NCBI GenBank assembly: GCA_000237975.1
Contig: CP003179.1
Span: 1,302,001 to 1,366,000, forward strand
Direction: 5' to 3'
Source: Sulfobacillus acidophilus DSM 10332
Lineage (GTDB): Bacteria > Bacillota > Sulfobacillia > Sulfobacillales > Sulfobacillaceae
Length of the DNA stretch: 64,000 nucleotides
Below the pieces are notes generated by a model. That model ran no database searches and was not told the DNA's origin. It saw only the letters and a program-made list of their open reading frames with translations. Each line of letters starts with the position of its first letter. Within the stretch, counting starts at the first letter, position 1. Both the position numbers and the translations under genes were made by a program. This document shows positions 18,710 to 27,330 of the stretch, piece by piece.

Positions 18710-19476
18710 AAATTTTAGTGCTTGTCAAACAAGTGCCGGATACCGCCACTAAAATTCAGGTGAACGCCACCGGGCAGGGCATCCAAACGGACGGCATCAA
18801 ATGGGTGATTAATCCTTACGACGAATTTGCTCTGGAAGAAAGCCTACGGCTTAAAGAAAAATGGGGCGGCGAAGTCGTGGTCTTGTCGCTGGGCCCGACC
18901 CGGGTAGAGGAGGCGATTCGCCAAGCGTTGGCCATGGGGGCGGATCGCGCGGTTCACGTGACAACCGAGGAGTCCTCGATTGACTCCTGGATAGCCGCGA
19001 AGGCTTTAGCCCACGTAGCCCAAGACGAAGGCTTTGATTTGATTTTTACCGGCAAACAGGCCGTCGACGACGATCAAGCGCAAGTCGGCTCATTGGTTGC
19101 GACCGAGCTGGGAATTCCGCAGGTCACGGTGGTGTTGCGGTTAGAGGTCGACGGAGAGAGCCGACAGGTGAAAGCGGTGCGTGAACTGGAAGGTGCGACC
19201 GAGACGGTCACCTGCGCCTTGCCGGCGGTATTGACCGCACAACGGGGACTCAATGAACCGCGGTATCCCACTTTACCGAATATCATGAAAGCGAAGAAAA
19301 AAGAGGTTAAAAAAGTGGCATTGGAATCTCTTGGGTTGGACCTGACCCCCAGGGTGCGGGTGCTGGCGTGGAGTATGCCGCCCGAACGGCCGGCGGCCAA
19401 GATTTTAACCGGGGATCCGGCCGAAACGGCCCGGGAATTAGTGCGCTTATTACATGAGGAAGCCAAAGTTTTTTAG
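18706..19476 (+). CDS. etfB: Electron transfer flavoprotein beta subunit
   Basis: The AMP-binding subunit of ETF, which accepts electrons from acyl-CoA dehydrogenases. The 256 residues open with KILVLVKQVPDT, contain NPYDEFALEESLRLKE, the FTGKQAVDDDQAQVG segment and RYPTLPNIMKAKKK, all typical. It overlaps selA by four bases and lies 11 bases before etfA. Electrons would go on to FadF (1306-3303). Confidence 0.95.
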   Translation: MKILVLVKQVPDTATKIQVNATGQGIQTDGIKWVINPYDEFALEESLRLKEKWGGEVVVLSLGPTRVEEAIRQALAMGADRAVHVTTEESSIDSWIAAKALAHVAQDEGFDLIFTGKQAVDDDQAQVGSLVATELGIPQVTVVLRLEVDGESRQVKAVRELEGATETVTCALPAVLTAQRGLNEPRYPTLPNIMKAKKKEVKKVALESLGLDLTPRVRVLAWSMPPERPAAKILTGDPAETARELVRLLHEEAKVF

Positions 19477-19487
19477 GGGGGACGGGT

Positions 19488-20465
19488 ATGGCAGAGGGCA
19501 TCTTAGTCGTCTTGGATCAAGAAAACGGGCGAGTGCGGCGGGTTGCATATGAAATGCTGTCTCGGGCACAGGAAATTGCGGCTGGTACGGTGACGGCTCT
19601 CACGTTTGGACCGGGAGCGGAAACGCTTGCGGAAACGCTGGGTCGTTACGGGGCGGACCAGGTTGTCGCTTTGACGGGGGACGCATTTACCCGATATAGC
19701 TCCGATGGCTGGGCAGAAGCGGTCCGGCAGGTCGTCGAGGTGATTGATCCGGTGGCCCTGTTTTTCCCGGCCACTGCGTGGGGTAAGGACTTATCCCCGC
19801 GGGTGGCGGGTCTCTTAGAGGCCGGGTTGGCCACCGATTGCACCGAAATTCATCCGTCCGAAGGCGGCCGGTTGGAAGCGGTTCGGCCGGTGTATGCCGG
19901 TAAAGCGTTTCAACGGGTTCGTATTGATACGCCCCGCCAACTGTTTTCTCTCCGGCCCAACATCCAACCGGTTATCGAACATGGGCGGCCGGGCCAATTG
20001 CGGCCGGTGACGGTCTCGGTATCGCCGGACCAATTTCAAGCCGTGGTTACCGCTGTCGAAAATAACGCCGGCGGCACTGTCGAACTGACCGAGGCCGACA
20101 TCATCGTATCCGGTGGCCGGGGTATTAAGGCACCGGAAAACTTCAAGATTCTTGAAGGATTGGCCGAGGTATTGGGGGCCGCGTTAGGATCTTCACGCCC
20201 GGTGGCCGATGAGGGCTGGGTTCCCCATTCCTATCACATCGGGCAAACCGGGAAAGTGGTCAGTCCCACCGTCTATTTCGCGGTCGGCATTTCGGGCGCC
20301 ATTCAACATTTGGCCGGGATTTCCGGGTCAAAATATATTGTGGCGATTAATAGTGATCCCGATGCCCCGATTTTTAAAGCGGCCAACTATGGAATTGTGG
20401 GTGACTTATTCCAGGTCGTCCCGCACTTAACCGAAGAAATTCGCCGACTGAAAGAACAGGGGTAA
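19488..20465 (+). CDS. etfA: Electron transfer flavoprotein alpha subunit
   Basis: The FAD-binding subunit of ETF. The 325-residue protein has the C-terminal FAD domain with IIVSGGRGIKAPENF, HSYHIGQTGKVV, YFAVGISGAIQHLAG and the closing INSDPDAPIFKAANYGIVGD. The start has GGGGGG upstream. It forms a heterodimer with EtfB and is the last gene before a terminator. Confidence 0.95.
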   Translation: MAEGILVVLDQENGRVRRVAYEMLSRAQEIAAGTVTALTFGPGAETLAETLGRYGADQVVALTGDAFTRYSSDGWAEAVRQVVEVIDPVALFFPATAWGKDLSPRVAGLLEAGLATDCTEIHPSEGGRLEAVRPVYAGKAFQRVRIDTPRQLFSLRPNIQPVIEHGRPGQLRPVTVSVSPDQFQAVVTAVENNAGGTVELTEADIIVSGGRGIKAPENFKILEGLAEVLGAALGSSRPVADEGWVPHSYHIGQTGKVVSPTVYFAVGISGAIQHLAGISGSKYIVAINSDPDAPIFKAANYGIVGDLFQVVPHLTEEIRRLKEQG

Positions 20466-20482
20466 GTGATCGTTACGATCGA

Positions 20483-20511
20483 GCCGCCTCCGAGACGGGG
20501 CGGCATTTCTT
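20483..20511 (+). terminator. Rho-independent terminator after etfA
   Basis: GCCGCCTC pairs with GGGGCGGC (20483-20490 and 20497-20504, one wobble) around a six-base loop, followed by ATTTCTTTC. Confidence 0.7.
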
Positions 20512-20577
20512 TCGGGGTCAACCTTTCATATTTTGGACAGGGGGACATAGGGTATTCGTGGGGAGGGATATCGCCCG

Positions 20578-21600
20578 ATGAAAAAACCTGTGTCAGCCCT
20601 CATGTTGCTTCTGTTTTTGGTGCTTCAAATCATTCTGACCAAATTGCCGACGTCTCATCAGGTGCAGGGAACCAGTTGGATGACCGTGACGACCGAGCCC
20701 GGCGTCCTCCTTCAACGGCCCGGCCAATGGTATCTGGTCAGCCCCCAACAGGTCTATACGCTTCATGCGACGGGGGTACAAATTACGGCCAGTGGGGCAC
20801 CCGTGCATTGGATGGAAGTGCCTGAACCAAGCGGGCAAGGCATATGGCGACTCGCGTTGAGCCCGGCTAACGTACCTTTGGTCGGGATGGGCGGCATCTA
20901 CCCCGCGCCTACCGGGAATCAGGTGTTGTGGCTCGATCCGGGATCCCGGATGCTCTACCAAAGCCAACCGGGTTCGACCGCGATGAGCGTCTTATCCCCC
21001 CAACTGAGTGCAGTCCAACGGGTTTTGTGGAGTCCAGACGGGCAAGCGGTGGCGGTATACGGTACCGGCCCGCAAGGGACGGGCGTTTATTTGTGGGACC
21101 GTGACCAAAACATTTTACCGGTCGCATTGCCCAATCAATCCGCCACGGTGACCGGGCTTGGCTTTAGCCGGCAACAGACGGTGCTCGCCGCTTTTTCCAA
21201 CGGACAAGTGATTTGGCAGGGTCATGGCGTCTTGCCGCTACCCACCCTGAGCAGTATCACGCTCGATTCGCGGCGGGCAGAACTGGTCGGGCTCACCGCG
21301 ACCCAGGTAATCTGGTGGCGCCCCGGGAAAACTGAAGCGTTTTCCCGGCAAGATTTAAAGTGGAACGGTCCGGCGCGTTTCGCCGCCAATGGGCAAAGCT
21401 TCGCCGTGGTCGGCCAGACAATGAACGGAAATTGGCACCTTGTCGTTTATCATCACCATCACGCGTTACAAATATCCCTGCCTTATCCTGAGAGCGGCCC
21501 GTATTATCTCGACGGTTTTCTGGGAAATCATTGGATTTTAGTAACCATTCCGGACGGAGCGCATCGTGGCACGTATGCCTGGTGGGTGAGTGGGGATTAA
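20578..21600 (+). CDS. Membrane-anchored beta-propeller-like exported protein
   Basis: The 340-residue product starts with a signal or anchor (MKKPVSALMLLLFLVLQIIL) and continues as an extracytoplasmic, beta-rich domain. At least one repeat resembles TolB/WD40 blades, for example LWSPDGQAVAVYG followed by GVYLWDRD. No enzymatic motif is visible. It has a GGGGAGGG ribosome site, stands alone after the etfA terminator and is followed by the tRNA cluster. A sensor or binding role on the outer face is possible; the function is unknown. Confidence 0.7.
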   Translation: MKKPVSALMLLLFLVLQIILTKLPTSHQVQGTSWMTVTTEPGVLLQRPGQWYLVSPQQVYTLHATGVQITASGAPVHWMEVPEPSGQGIWRLALSPANVPLVGMGGIYPAPTGNQVLWLDPGSRMLYQSQPGSTAMSVLSPQLSAVQRVLWSPDGQAVAVYGTGPQGTGVYLWDRDQNILPVALPNQSATVTGLGFSRQQTVLAAFSNGQVIWQGHGVLPLPTLSSITLDSRRAELVGLTATQVIWWRPGKTEAFSRQDLKWNGPARFAANGQSFAVVGQTMNGNWHLVVYHHHHALQISLPYPESGPYYLDGFLGNHWILVTIPDGAHRGTYAWWVSGD

Positions 21601-21637
21601 TGTCATAAGGATTTTACGGGAAAACGCTCTTGGCCCC

Positions 21638-21666
21638 TTTTCAATTGCCCATGGGCATGGTATTAT
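21638..21666 (+). promoter_or_regulatory. Upstream promoter of the first tRNA cluster
   Basis: TTTTCA at 21638-21643 and TATTAT at 21661-21666 with a 17-bp spacer and a TGG just before the -10. A weaker match than the downstream promoter, but well spaced; it would give a second transcript across the tRNAs. Confidence 0.4.
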
Positions 21667-21701
21667 ACACGTCGTGGCTCGGGACTCCACCACATCGCCG
21701 A

Positions 21702-21730
21702 TTGACAGAATCGGCGAAAGCGGGTAAACT
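21702..21730 (+). promoter_or_regulatory. Main promoter of the first tRNA cluster
   Basis: A consensus TTGACA at 21702-21707 and TAAACT at 21725-21730 with a 17-bp spacer; the start would lie about 13 bases before tRNA-Val. Confidence 0.7.
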
Positions 21731-21749
21731 ATGGGTCGCACCGCAATCT

Positions 21750-21824
21750 GGGCGGATAGCTCAGTGGTAGAGCACCTGCCTTACAAGCAGGGGGTCACAG
21801 GTTCGAACCCTGTTTCGCCCACCA
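21750..21824 (+). tRNA. tRNA-Val (anticodon TAC)
   Basis: Complete cloverleaf with acceptor GGGCGGA pairing TTCGCCC, anticodon loop CTTACAA (TAC), GGTTCGAACCC T arm, discriminator A and encoded CCA. First of four tRNAs in a row. Confidence 0.95.
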
Positions 21825-21841
21825 ATACAATGATATCGTAT

Positions 21842-21919
21842 GGAGGCGTGGTGTAGACGGCCTAACACGCATGCCTGTCACGCATGAGATCGCGGGTTCG
21901 AATCCCGTCGCCTCCGCCA
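21842..21919 (+). tRNA. tRNA-Asp (anticodon GTC), copy 1
   Basis: Acceptor GGAGGCG pairs CGCCTCC; anticodon loop CTGTCAC gives GTC; discriminator G and encoded CCA. C38, G10 and G73 are the usual aspartate identity positions. Confidence 0.93.
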
Positions 21920-21925
21920 TGACGT

Positions 21926-22001
<76 letters not shown>

Positions 22002-22016
22002 TTTTTTTCTTGAAAC

Positions 22017-22093
22017 GGTCCCGTCGGTTAGTGGCCCAAGCCGCCGCGTTGTCAGCGCGGAGATCGCCGGTTCGAATCCGGCCGGGACCGCCA
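22017..22093 (+). tRNA. tRNA-Asp (anticodon GTC), copy 2, diverged
   Basis: Acceptor GGTCCCG pairs CGGGACC; anticodon loop TTGTCAG gives GTC; discriminator G and encoded CCA. It differs from copy 1 throughout the stems and has T32 and G38 instead of C32 and C38. Confidence 0.88.
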
Positions 22094-22097
22094 TATT

Positions 22098-22117
22098 GCG
22101 CCTTTAGGAGGCTTTTT
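22098..22117 (+). terminator. Terminator of the tRNA cluster
   Basis: A short GCCT/AGGC stem around TTAGG followed by seven T residues. The stem is weak, but the T run and position directly after the last tRNA support it. Confidence 0.5.
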
Positions 22118-22570
22118 TTGTTTTTGCGTCCATGAAAACGCCACGGATTAGGTCCGCATCGAAATCCTCTGTAAAACGGAAACCAATATGTGATCCATAC
22201 CTAAAACCTGAATCATAGGCCGGGATCACTAGGGTAGGCATGTCTTCTGGCAAATGTGGATTATTGGGTTTTTTTGGATCGACAGGGTGGGGGTGCAAGT
22301 GTGGGGCGCCTCCTCCGGCGTGGATTGCCGCCGCTGGGGTTAGACTCGTATTTGCCAAGTTATGCCGCCGTGTGGCAAAAAGTTTCTGACCTGGCTGGGA
22401 AGATTGGGAGGACGATTCATTTGACGCGGCCTAGTTTGGGGACGACAGGTCGAACTCAAGCGGTCTGAATGAGCGAGCGAGCCCATTCTACCCGATCGGG
22501 CGGATCTTGTTGTCCACCGCATTATCCATTTTCATTCGTGCTCCGGGTAGATCGGGTAAAATCAGATCGT
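22118..22570. other. Gene-poor stretch after the tRNA cluster
   Basis: No convincing gene. A minus-strand open frame (22104-22358) has no ribosome site and no recognisable domain, and it would run into the tRNA terminator. The stretch marks the left edge of the accessory region. No repeat or attachment site duplicating a tRNA end was seen. Confidence 0.4.
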
Positions 22571-22584
22571 AGAATGGACGGAGA

Positions 22585-22932
22585 ATGAGGGCGGAGAGGC
22601 GGCCGTTGACGAAGCTTGAGGCACAGGGAATGATTCAATCTTTCGAATATACGTTTGAACTGGCTTGGAAGGTGCTGAAAGATTTTTTAGAAAGCCGAGG
22701 CGTACGTGATTTATATGGCTCACGGGATGTGATTCGTGCCGCGTTTCAACGGGATTTACTCGACAACGGCCAAATATGGATGGCGATGATTGAGAGCCGT
22801 AATTTAACCAGTTATACGTATGATGACGCCATTGCCGACCGCGTGCTGACGGCGGTTCGGCAGCAATATATTCTGTTATTTGATGCCCTGAACGAGCGGA
22901 TGCGATCATTTCAAGTGGAGGGGCAAGAATGA
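22585..22932 (+). CDS. HepT/HI0074-like antitoxin-toxin family protein, N-terminally short
   Basis: A 115-residue all-helical protein of the HI0074 (nucleotidyltransferase substrate-binding / HepT-like) family, seen from IQSFEYTFELAWKVLKDFLESRG, then SRDVIRAAFQRDLL, IWMAMIESRNLTSYTYDD and VRQQYILLFDAL. Usual members have about 25 more residues before this; here an in-frame TAG lies just upstream and the ribosome site is weak, so the N-terminus appears lost. It overlaps the following nucleotidyltransferase remnant by four bases (ATGA), the usual arrangement of the pair. Confidence 0.75.
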   Translation: MRAERRPLTKLEAQGMIQSFEYTFELAWKVLKDFLESRGVRDLYGSRDVIRAAFQRDLLDNGQIWMAMIESRNLTSYTYDDAIADRVLTAVRQQYILLFDALNERMRSFQVEGQE

Positions 22933-23266
22933 GGTGGGGATTGCCGACAGAGACGATTATGGTGATGCACAAAATTGCATCCCGCTGTCGAGCAGGCCAT
23001 TATTTATGGTTCGCGTGCCAAAGGAACCGACCACCCTGGTTCAGATATTGACTTAACGCTGGTGGGAAAGGATTTGTCCTTTGACGATTTGTTGCAAATT
23101 ATGCAGGAATTTTATGAATTGCCGATTCCGTATACGGTATTCGATTTGGGATTTGATTGAAGACATTAACGTTCGTAATCATATCGATCGACGCGGCCAA
23201 GTGTTTTTTGATCGGGAGAAAGATGCTCCTCCGTTTTTAAAAAGCGTAATAACGGGTGAGGCTTAG
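22929..23266 (+). pseudogene. MntA-like nucleotidyltransferase, broken by two frameshifts
   Basis: Three consecutive frames together make one minimal nucleotidyltransferase. The first (from the ATG at 22929) gives MRWGLPTETIMVMHKI. The second, from about 22975, gives HPAVEQAIIYGSRAKGT and the catalytic GSDIDLTLVG, that is the GSRAKG and DxD motifs. The third, after about 23140, gives DLIEDINVRNHIDRRGQVFF, the usual C-terminus. Each junction is a shift in the same direction. This partner normally AMPylates and silences HepT. Sequencing error at both sites is possible but less likely than decay, since the neighbour is also shortened. Confidence 0.75.
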
Positions 23267-23648
23267 GTGTTGAACCCGGGCGGCACCGACGACCGGAGCA
23301 TGGGAATTGGCGTCGTATCGACCGTTCGCTCAATCATTCATGTTCATTCCCCTCGGTTCTTAAAAATTGCTACTCCCTTTGTGCAATAGTCGCTGGATTT
23401 TGGAGGTTTCGGCCAAAATTGCGGAGATCCACGGGGTGTCCTATGGTGGCGGACATCGTTCTGGCTAGGCGGCTTAATTCGCTAACTGACTAGTCCAAGT
23501 CTAACCGCAATCGTCCTAAAAAATTGAACCGCCCATGAAACGAGGAGGTTGCCGATCCAGGAATTCCCGGTAGCTTGGGCCGAAAACGGATCTCTACAAT
23601 GGGAGTATTGACGGCTTGGCATCGGGACGATGGATAGGCGGTTAGGAC
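23267..23648. other. Gene-poor stretch with decayed coding traces
   Basis: No intact gene. A good GAGGAGG before a TTG near 23545 opens a frame of only about 20 codons, which may be the remains of a lost gene. No inverted repeats of an insertion sequence were recognised. Confidence 0.35.
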
Positions 23649-24995
23649 ATGATTGCAAGCCTTGTGATAGTCATTGGAGTGATACTGCTGGACCAAGTAC
23701 GTCGGTTAACGCAGGAAGAACTGAAGAAGAAAAAGATGAAAACCGGCCCTTATTGGGTCCAGCCGCTCCTCAGAGACGGGCGCTTTGACGAGATTGCGAA
23801 ACGCTATCGTAAAATGTCGGCAGCAACCCCTCGTGCTGTCCTCAGGTTAGCTTTTCTCGGGTTGGCCGACCTTTATCAACTCAATCCGGATGGCGCGATT
23901 TCGTATTTCCAACAGGCTATGGGCGGTGCACTCGGCAAGACGCTCAATGATCTGGAACACAACGTGGCGGTGGCTTATCTTCAAAAGGGTTGGGTGGACA
24001 AAGCCACTGCCATTTTAGAAGAGCACCGCCGCATACATGGGCGCGTGATTATCGTTACTTATGTGCTGGTGCTATTATTAAATGGGCGCCGAGACGACGC
24101 GCGCCGATTTTACACCTTGAACCCCATCACCTCCGGGGCCAAAGCCGGGTTGGAGGCGTTGTTAACCTTTGATCCGCGCCGGCCGGCCTCACTGAACGAG
24201 GCCATGGCGGTATGGCACGATCCCTATTGGCGCCTTTACCATCTGGTTCTGCCTCGACTCTTTGCCCAATGGGACGCCGAAGTGTTCTTTCACGACCCGA
24301 ACCGTTGTCCACGATTGGTCGACCAGGTCTTATCGCTCATCCGTCAGGTGGAGGCGGTCCCGGCCTTTTTTATGAGTCCCGGGCTTCAGCAGATGCGCCG
24401 TCTTCTTCTGGTGGTGAGTCGACGACTGGAGAGTGACGCAGACTGTCGATCAATGCATGGCCTCATTCGCGGGTATGACGAATGGGCCGAAGAATTGCCG
24501 GTAGCCGAGGCGGTGCGTCAGGACTGGGCGTCGTTTTGGCGGCGTCTTAATTATGTTATCGATCACACCGCGTATCCGGCCATGGATCCGGCCCAGACCG
24601 ACTTATGGATAACGCGGCAGTTGCCGGCCGGGTCGATTCGGATCAATACCCGGTCGCCCAATTCGGACCTTTTTCTTTGTCCATCGATTTATAAAGGCGT
24701 GCGCATTTTACGTGCGTTTCAGCCCTATCCCCGGATCTATGCCGAATTCATGGCATTCGACGAGGCCGAACGCACCGCGTCATGGGTGAATCCGTTGGTG
24801 GCGGTGTTAACCGAAGACGACACCCTCCGCCACATCTTAGAGCCCTTGATTGACGCGATCGTCTTCGATGTTCAGGCCGTGACCCCGGAGAGGATTCGTG
24901 ACACCCTGATCCGCCTGCCAGGACGGTATCGAGCCCGCCTGGAAGGGAGTTTTGGGGAAGGTGCGGTAGAGGCGGATGGTTTGGAGGCCTTTTAA
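23649..24995 (+). CDS. Membrane-anchored helical-repeat protein of unknown function
   Basis: A 448-residue protein with one N-terminal membrane segment (MIASLVIVIGVILL) followed by a basic Lys-rich patch and helical repeats resembling TPR between residues 40 and 150 (ISYFQQAMGGA, LEHNVAVAYLQKGWVDKATAILEEH). The C-terminal 300 residues are not recognised; they include a Trp/Tyr-rich centre and RSPNSDLFLCPSIYKG. The ribosome site is weak (TTAGGAC). The composition matches the core genome better than neighbouring remnants do, so it is likely a functional gene. No function can be given. Confidence 0.6.
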   Translation: MIASLVIVIGVILLDQVRRLTQEELKKKKMKTGPYWVQPLLRDGRFDEIAKRYRKMSAATPRAVLRLAFLGLADLYQLNPDGAISYFQQAMGGALGKTLNDLEHNVAVAYLQKGWVDKATAILEEHRRIHGRVIIVTYVLVLLLNGRRDDARRFYTLNPITSGAKAGLEALLTFDPRRPASLNEAMAVWHDPYWRLYHLVLPRLFAQWDAEVFFHDPNRCPRLVDQVLSLIRQVEAVPAFFMSPGLQQMRRLLLVVSRRLESDADCRSMHGLIRGYDEWAEELPVAEAVRQDWASFWRRLNYVIDHTAYPAMDPAQTDLWITRQLPAGSIRINTRSPNSDLFLCPSIYKGVRILRAFQPYPRIYAEFMAFDEAERTASWVNPLVAVLTEDDTLRHILEPLIDAIVFDVQAVTPERIRDTLIRLPGRYRARLEGSFGEGAVEADGLEAF

Positions 24996-25105
24996 CCATC
25001 GAGAGCGTGCGATGGCTTGTCGGCTGTCGATCTTTCGGGGATCCGATGAGAGGGCGTATATCACGAAGGGACCAAGATGTCTGTGGCGAGGAGGTTTCAA
25101 TCACG

Positions 25106-25444
25106 ATGGAACATCCGCCGATTCGCACATTGCACACCACGATGGGAGAAATGTTGGCGGTGCGGGTGACCATCCGGGAACGCGGACATCGACCGACGTT
25201 GGACGAGAGTCTCGCGTTTCATGATGTCGGTTATTGGGACGCGGGAGCGGATGATGTGGCAACGCTGACATATCCCTTTTTATACCGCATTGAAGTGGTG
25301 GATGAGGAGGCGCAAGAAAATGCCGACCTGATTCCCGGTACCAGGGGGAACCCGGAGGCCATCCGGGCGGTGGCTGACTACTATGGTCATCAACACATGG
25401 TATGGACCCCGTTTGGCCTCGTGGTGTTTGACGTACGCCGATGA
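25106..25444 (+). CDS. Protein of unknown function, 112 residues
   Basis: The frame is open from 25007, but the ATG at 25106 is preferred because GAGGAGG at 25087-25093 precedes it, although the spacer of 12 bases is long. The product is acidic and soluble, with a central FHDVGYWDAGADDV segment and a C-terminal HMVWTPFGLVVFDVRR. No known domain is recognised. It follows the 448-residue gene by about 110 bases on the same strand and may be co-transcribed. Confidence 0.45.
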   Translation: MEHPPIRTLHTTMGEMLAVRVTIRERGHRPTLDESLAFHDVGYWDAGADDVATLTYPFLYRIEVVDEEAQENADLIPGTRGNPEAIRAVADYYGHQHMVWTPFGLVVFDVRR

Positions 25445-26276
25445 CGATTATCCGCAATGGCGCCTAAAAATGTAGAATGTTCCAGTTTTCATTTGGGTCG
25501 CAGGATATCTCGTGGAGGTGAGATTGGGCTCGTCCGGGGTTAAATCGGGTTTATGGCGGCGGCGCTTCAAATGTATAAAAAATAAGGAATTATCCAAACG
25601 ATGGCGTCACCGGTGAAGCCTATTACGGAACGGAACTGACGGGAGTGGACGGGAAGAGCGGGATGTGACCAAAAGACAATGCGTATTTTCCCCCGCACGT
25701 CCCGAAAATCCTTCCGACCAAAGCACGGGCCCTATCGTTAAAAGTTGGTGAATGTACTCGTAGCCTAGGCCTTTTTTACAGAAACTAGGAGCGTCATCTG
25801 ATTCGCCAGAGCAACGGCAGCGTTTTTTGTCACTCGAGGTAGGTCTCATATAACGCGTGAGAGGCTGAATCCCCTAATTAAGAGCAGATTCGATAACGCT
25901 GCTTACGATGGATACGTATGGTAGATTCCGATAAACAGCGCGACAATCAGGATGCCGACGAAAGCCGTCGGTTGGACGGCTGCCGTTATCGGAATGGCCC
26001 GCAGGTCTTGTCGTTAAATCGTGGCGGTCAGGTCAGCCCATGGGATTTCACGGTGCCCCCAGGTCGTTCGCGAGGGACGTGAATTGATTTTAAGTGCGGA
26101 CATCCGTAAGCGAAATTGATAGCGGGCATTACGCACACGTCGAACACAAGGCATGAGTAGCTGGAGAATGTTTGTGTTGACCTCCGGCAACACCCGCCAC
26201 GGTCGGTTGGCTCAGGAGTTCAGGGCAAATCTGCCGTGCAATGAGGTTGTCCGGTGGTCGCATCATACGCCGGGGC
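25445..26276. other. Long gene-poor stretch with a hydrophobic coding fragment
   Basis: No complete gene is visible in about 830 bases. On the minus strand at 25903-26013 an open stretch bounded by stops encodes a hydrophobic segment (TAFVGILIVALFIGIYHTY) that looks like the single membrane span of a small subunit, but it has no start codon or ribosome site. The rest shows no coding bias, no RNA gene and no insertion-sequence ends that I can recognise. Confidence 0.4.
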
Positions 26277-27200
26277 TCATGGTCTACGGACGGTTGCCCG
26301 TTTTCCTACCGCAACCCATAACACGACAACTATAGCCGCTACCAACGTTTTGATAGTGAGTTGCTCCCCAAGCCAGACCCACGAGAAGATGATGGTAAAA
26401 AACGGCTGCAAGTATTGTATTTGACTCACTCTAGCAACACCGCCCATTCCCATACCTGTGTACCATGCGACGAATCCGAAAAACTGGCTTCCAATTCCCA
26501 GATACAAGAGTCCTGCCCAGGCCGTCCAAGTTGCGTGCCACACGTCTGGCACGCCAACAAAGGAAAAGTCTGCAATTAATAACACGACTAATGCCGGGAC
26601 AGAGAATACAACCGACCAAGCAATCACTTGCCACCCGCCGAGTTCACTCGCCATCCGCCCGCCTTCCGCATAGGCAAATGCCACCACGATCACGGCGCCA
26701 ATTAGGGCTAAATCTGCCAGGTGTATGCGACCGAGACCGGCGAACCAGGTGTACATGACAACCGTCGCCGCTCCTCCAGCACTGCATGACCAAAAGAACC
26801 AGGATGGGCGTTCACCGTTTCGGAGTGCAGAGACTGCAGCAGTGGCCAGAGGAAGCAGTGCAAGTTCGACTGCGCCGTGTGAAGCAGGTACACGATCCAT
26901 TGCCCACGCTGTGAGAAGTGGAAAACCAAAGACGGCACCGACACTGATGATAATGAATCCAGGTAAGTACTTCTTCTGCGGCAGTCTCTCATGTCTAGTC
27001 CACAACGTCAAAGCGGCAAATAAGGCGGCAATCAGGGCTCTACCTGGACCGACAATCAGCACACCAAACGAACCGACTGCTGCCTTCGATGCCGGCAGTG
27101 TCAAACTAAAGACCAGTACACCAGCAAGTCCATATACGACCCCAAGTGACTCCAATTTCCCTGGTGATGTTCCAGTCGCTTGGGTTGCTGCTTTTGTCAT
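26277..27200 (-). CDS. EamA/DMT-superfamily transporter
   Basis: A 307-residue integral membrane protein with ten predicted spans in two EamA repeats. The second ends with QIQYLQPFFTIIFSWVWLGEQL, the classic EamA C-terminal signature. Members export amino acids or other metabolites. The gene is divergent from a MocR-type regulator across a 130-base gap, an arrangement in which the regulator often controls the transporter. The substrate is not evident. A short GAGG precedes the ATG. Confidence 0.85.
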   Translation of the reverse strand: MTKAATQATGTSPGKLESLGVVYGLAGVLVFSLTLPASKAAVGSFGVLIVGPGRALIAALFAALTLWTRHERLPQKKYLPGFIIISVGAVFGFPLLTAWAMDRVPASHGAVELALLPLATAAVSALRNGERPSWFFWSCSAGGAATVVMYTWFAGLGRIHLADLALIGAVIVVAFAYAEGGRMASELGGWQVIAWSVVFSVPALVVLLIADFSFVGVPDVWHATWTAWAGLLYLGIGSQFFGFVAWYTGMGMGGVARVSQIQYLQPFFTIIFSWVWLGEQLTIKTLVAAIVVVLWVAVGKRATVRRP

Positions 27201-27264
27201 GTTACTGCCTCGCTTTACCGTCCGTTGCCCTCAGCATAACGATGCGGCACTCCATTGTACTCAG

Positions 27265-27294
27265 CCAATTGGAGATAACTTTTACCATCCAATT
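27265..27294. promoter_or_regulatory. Possible MocR operator: two CCAATT direct repeats
   Basis: CCAATT occurs at 27265-27270 and again at 27289-27294, 24 bp apart, within the gap between the divergent EamA and MocR genes. MocR/PdxR proteins commonly bind direct repeats about two helical turns apart. The motif is short, so this is tentative. Confidence 0.3.
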
Positions 27295-27330
27295 CGGATA
27301 TCATTGGGTAATAAGAGAGGGGCTCGATGA

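Noticed and set aside
22104-22358. Minus-strand open frame of 84 residues after the tRNA cluster
   Set aside because: No ribosome site, no recognisable domain, His/Pro-rich low-complexity start, and it would end inside the tRNA terminator region.
25445-26276. Insertion-sequence remnant
   Set aside because: No transposase motifs, terminal inverted repeats or target duplications could be recognised.
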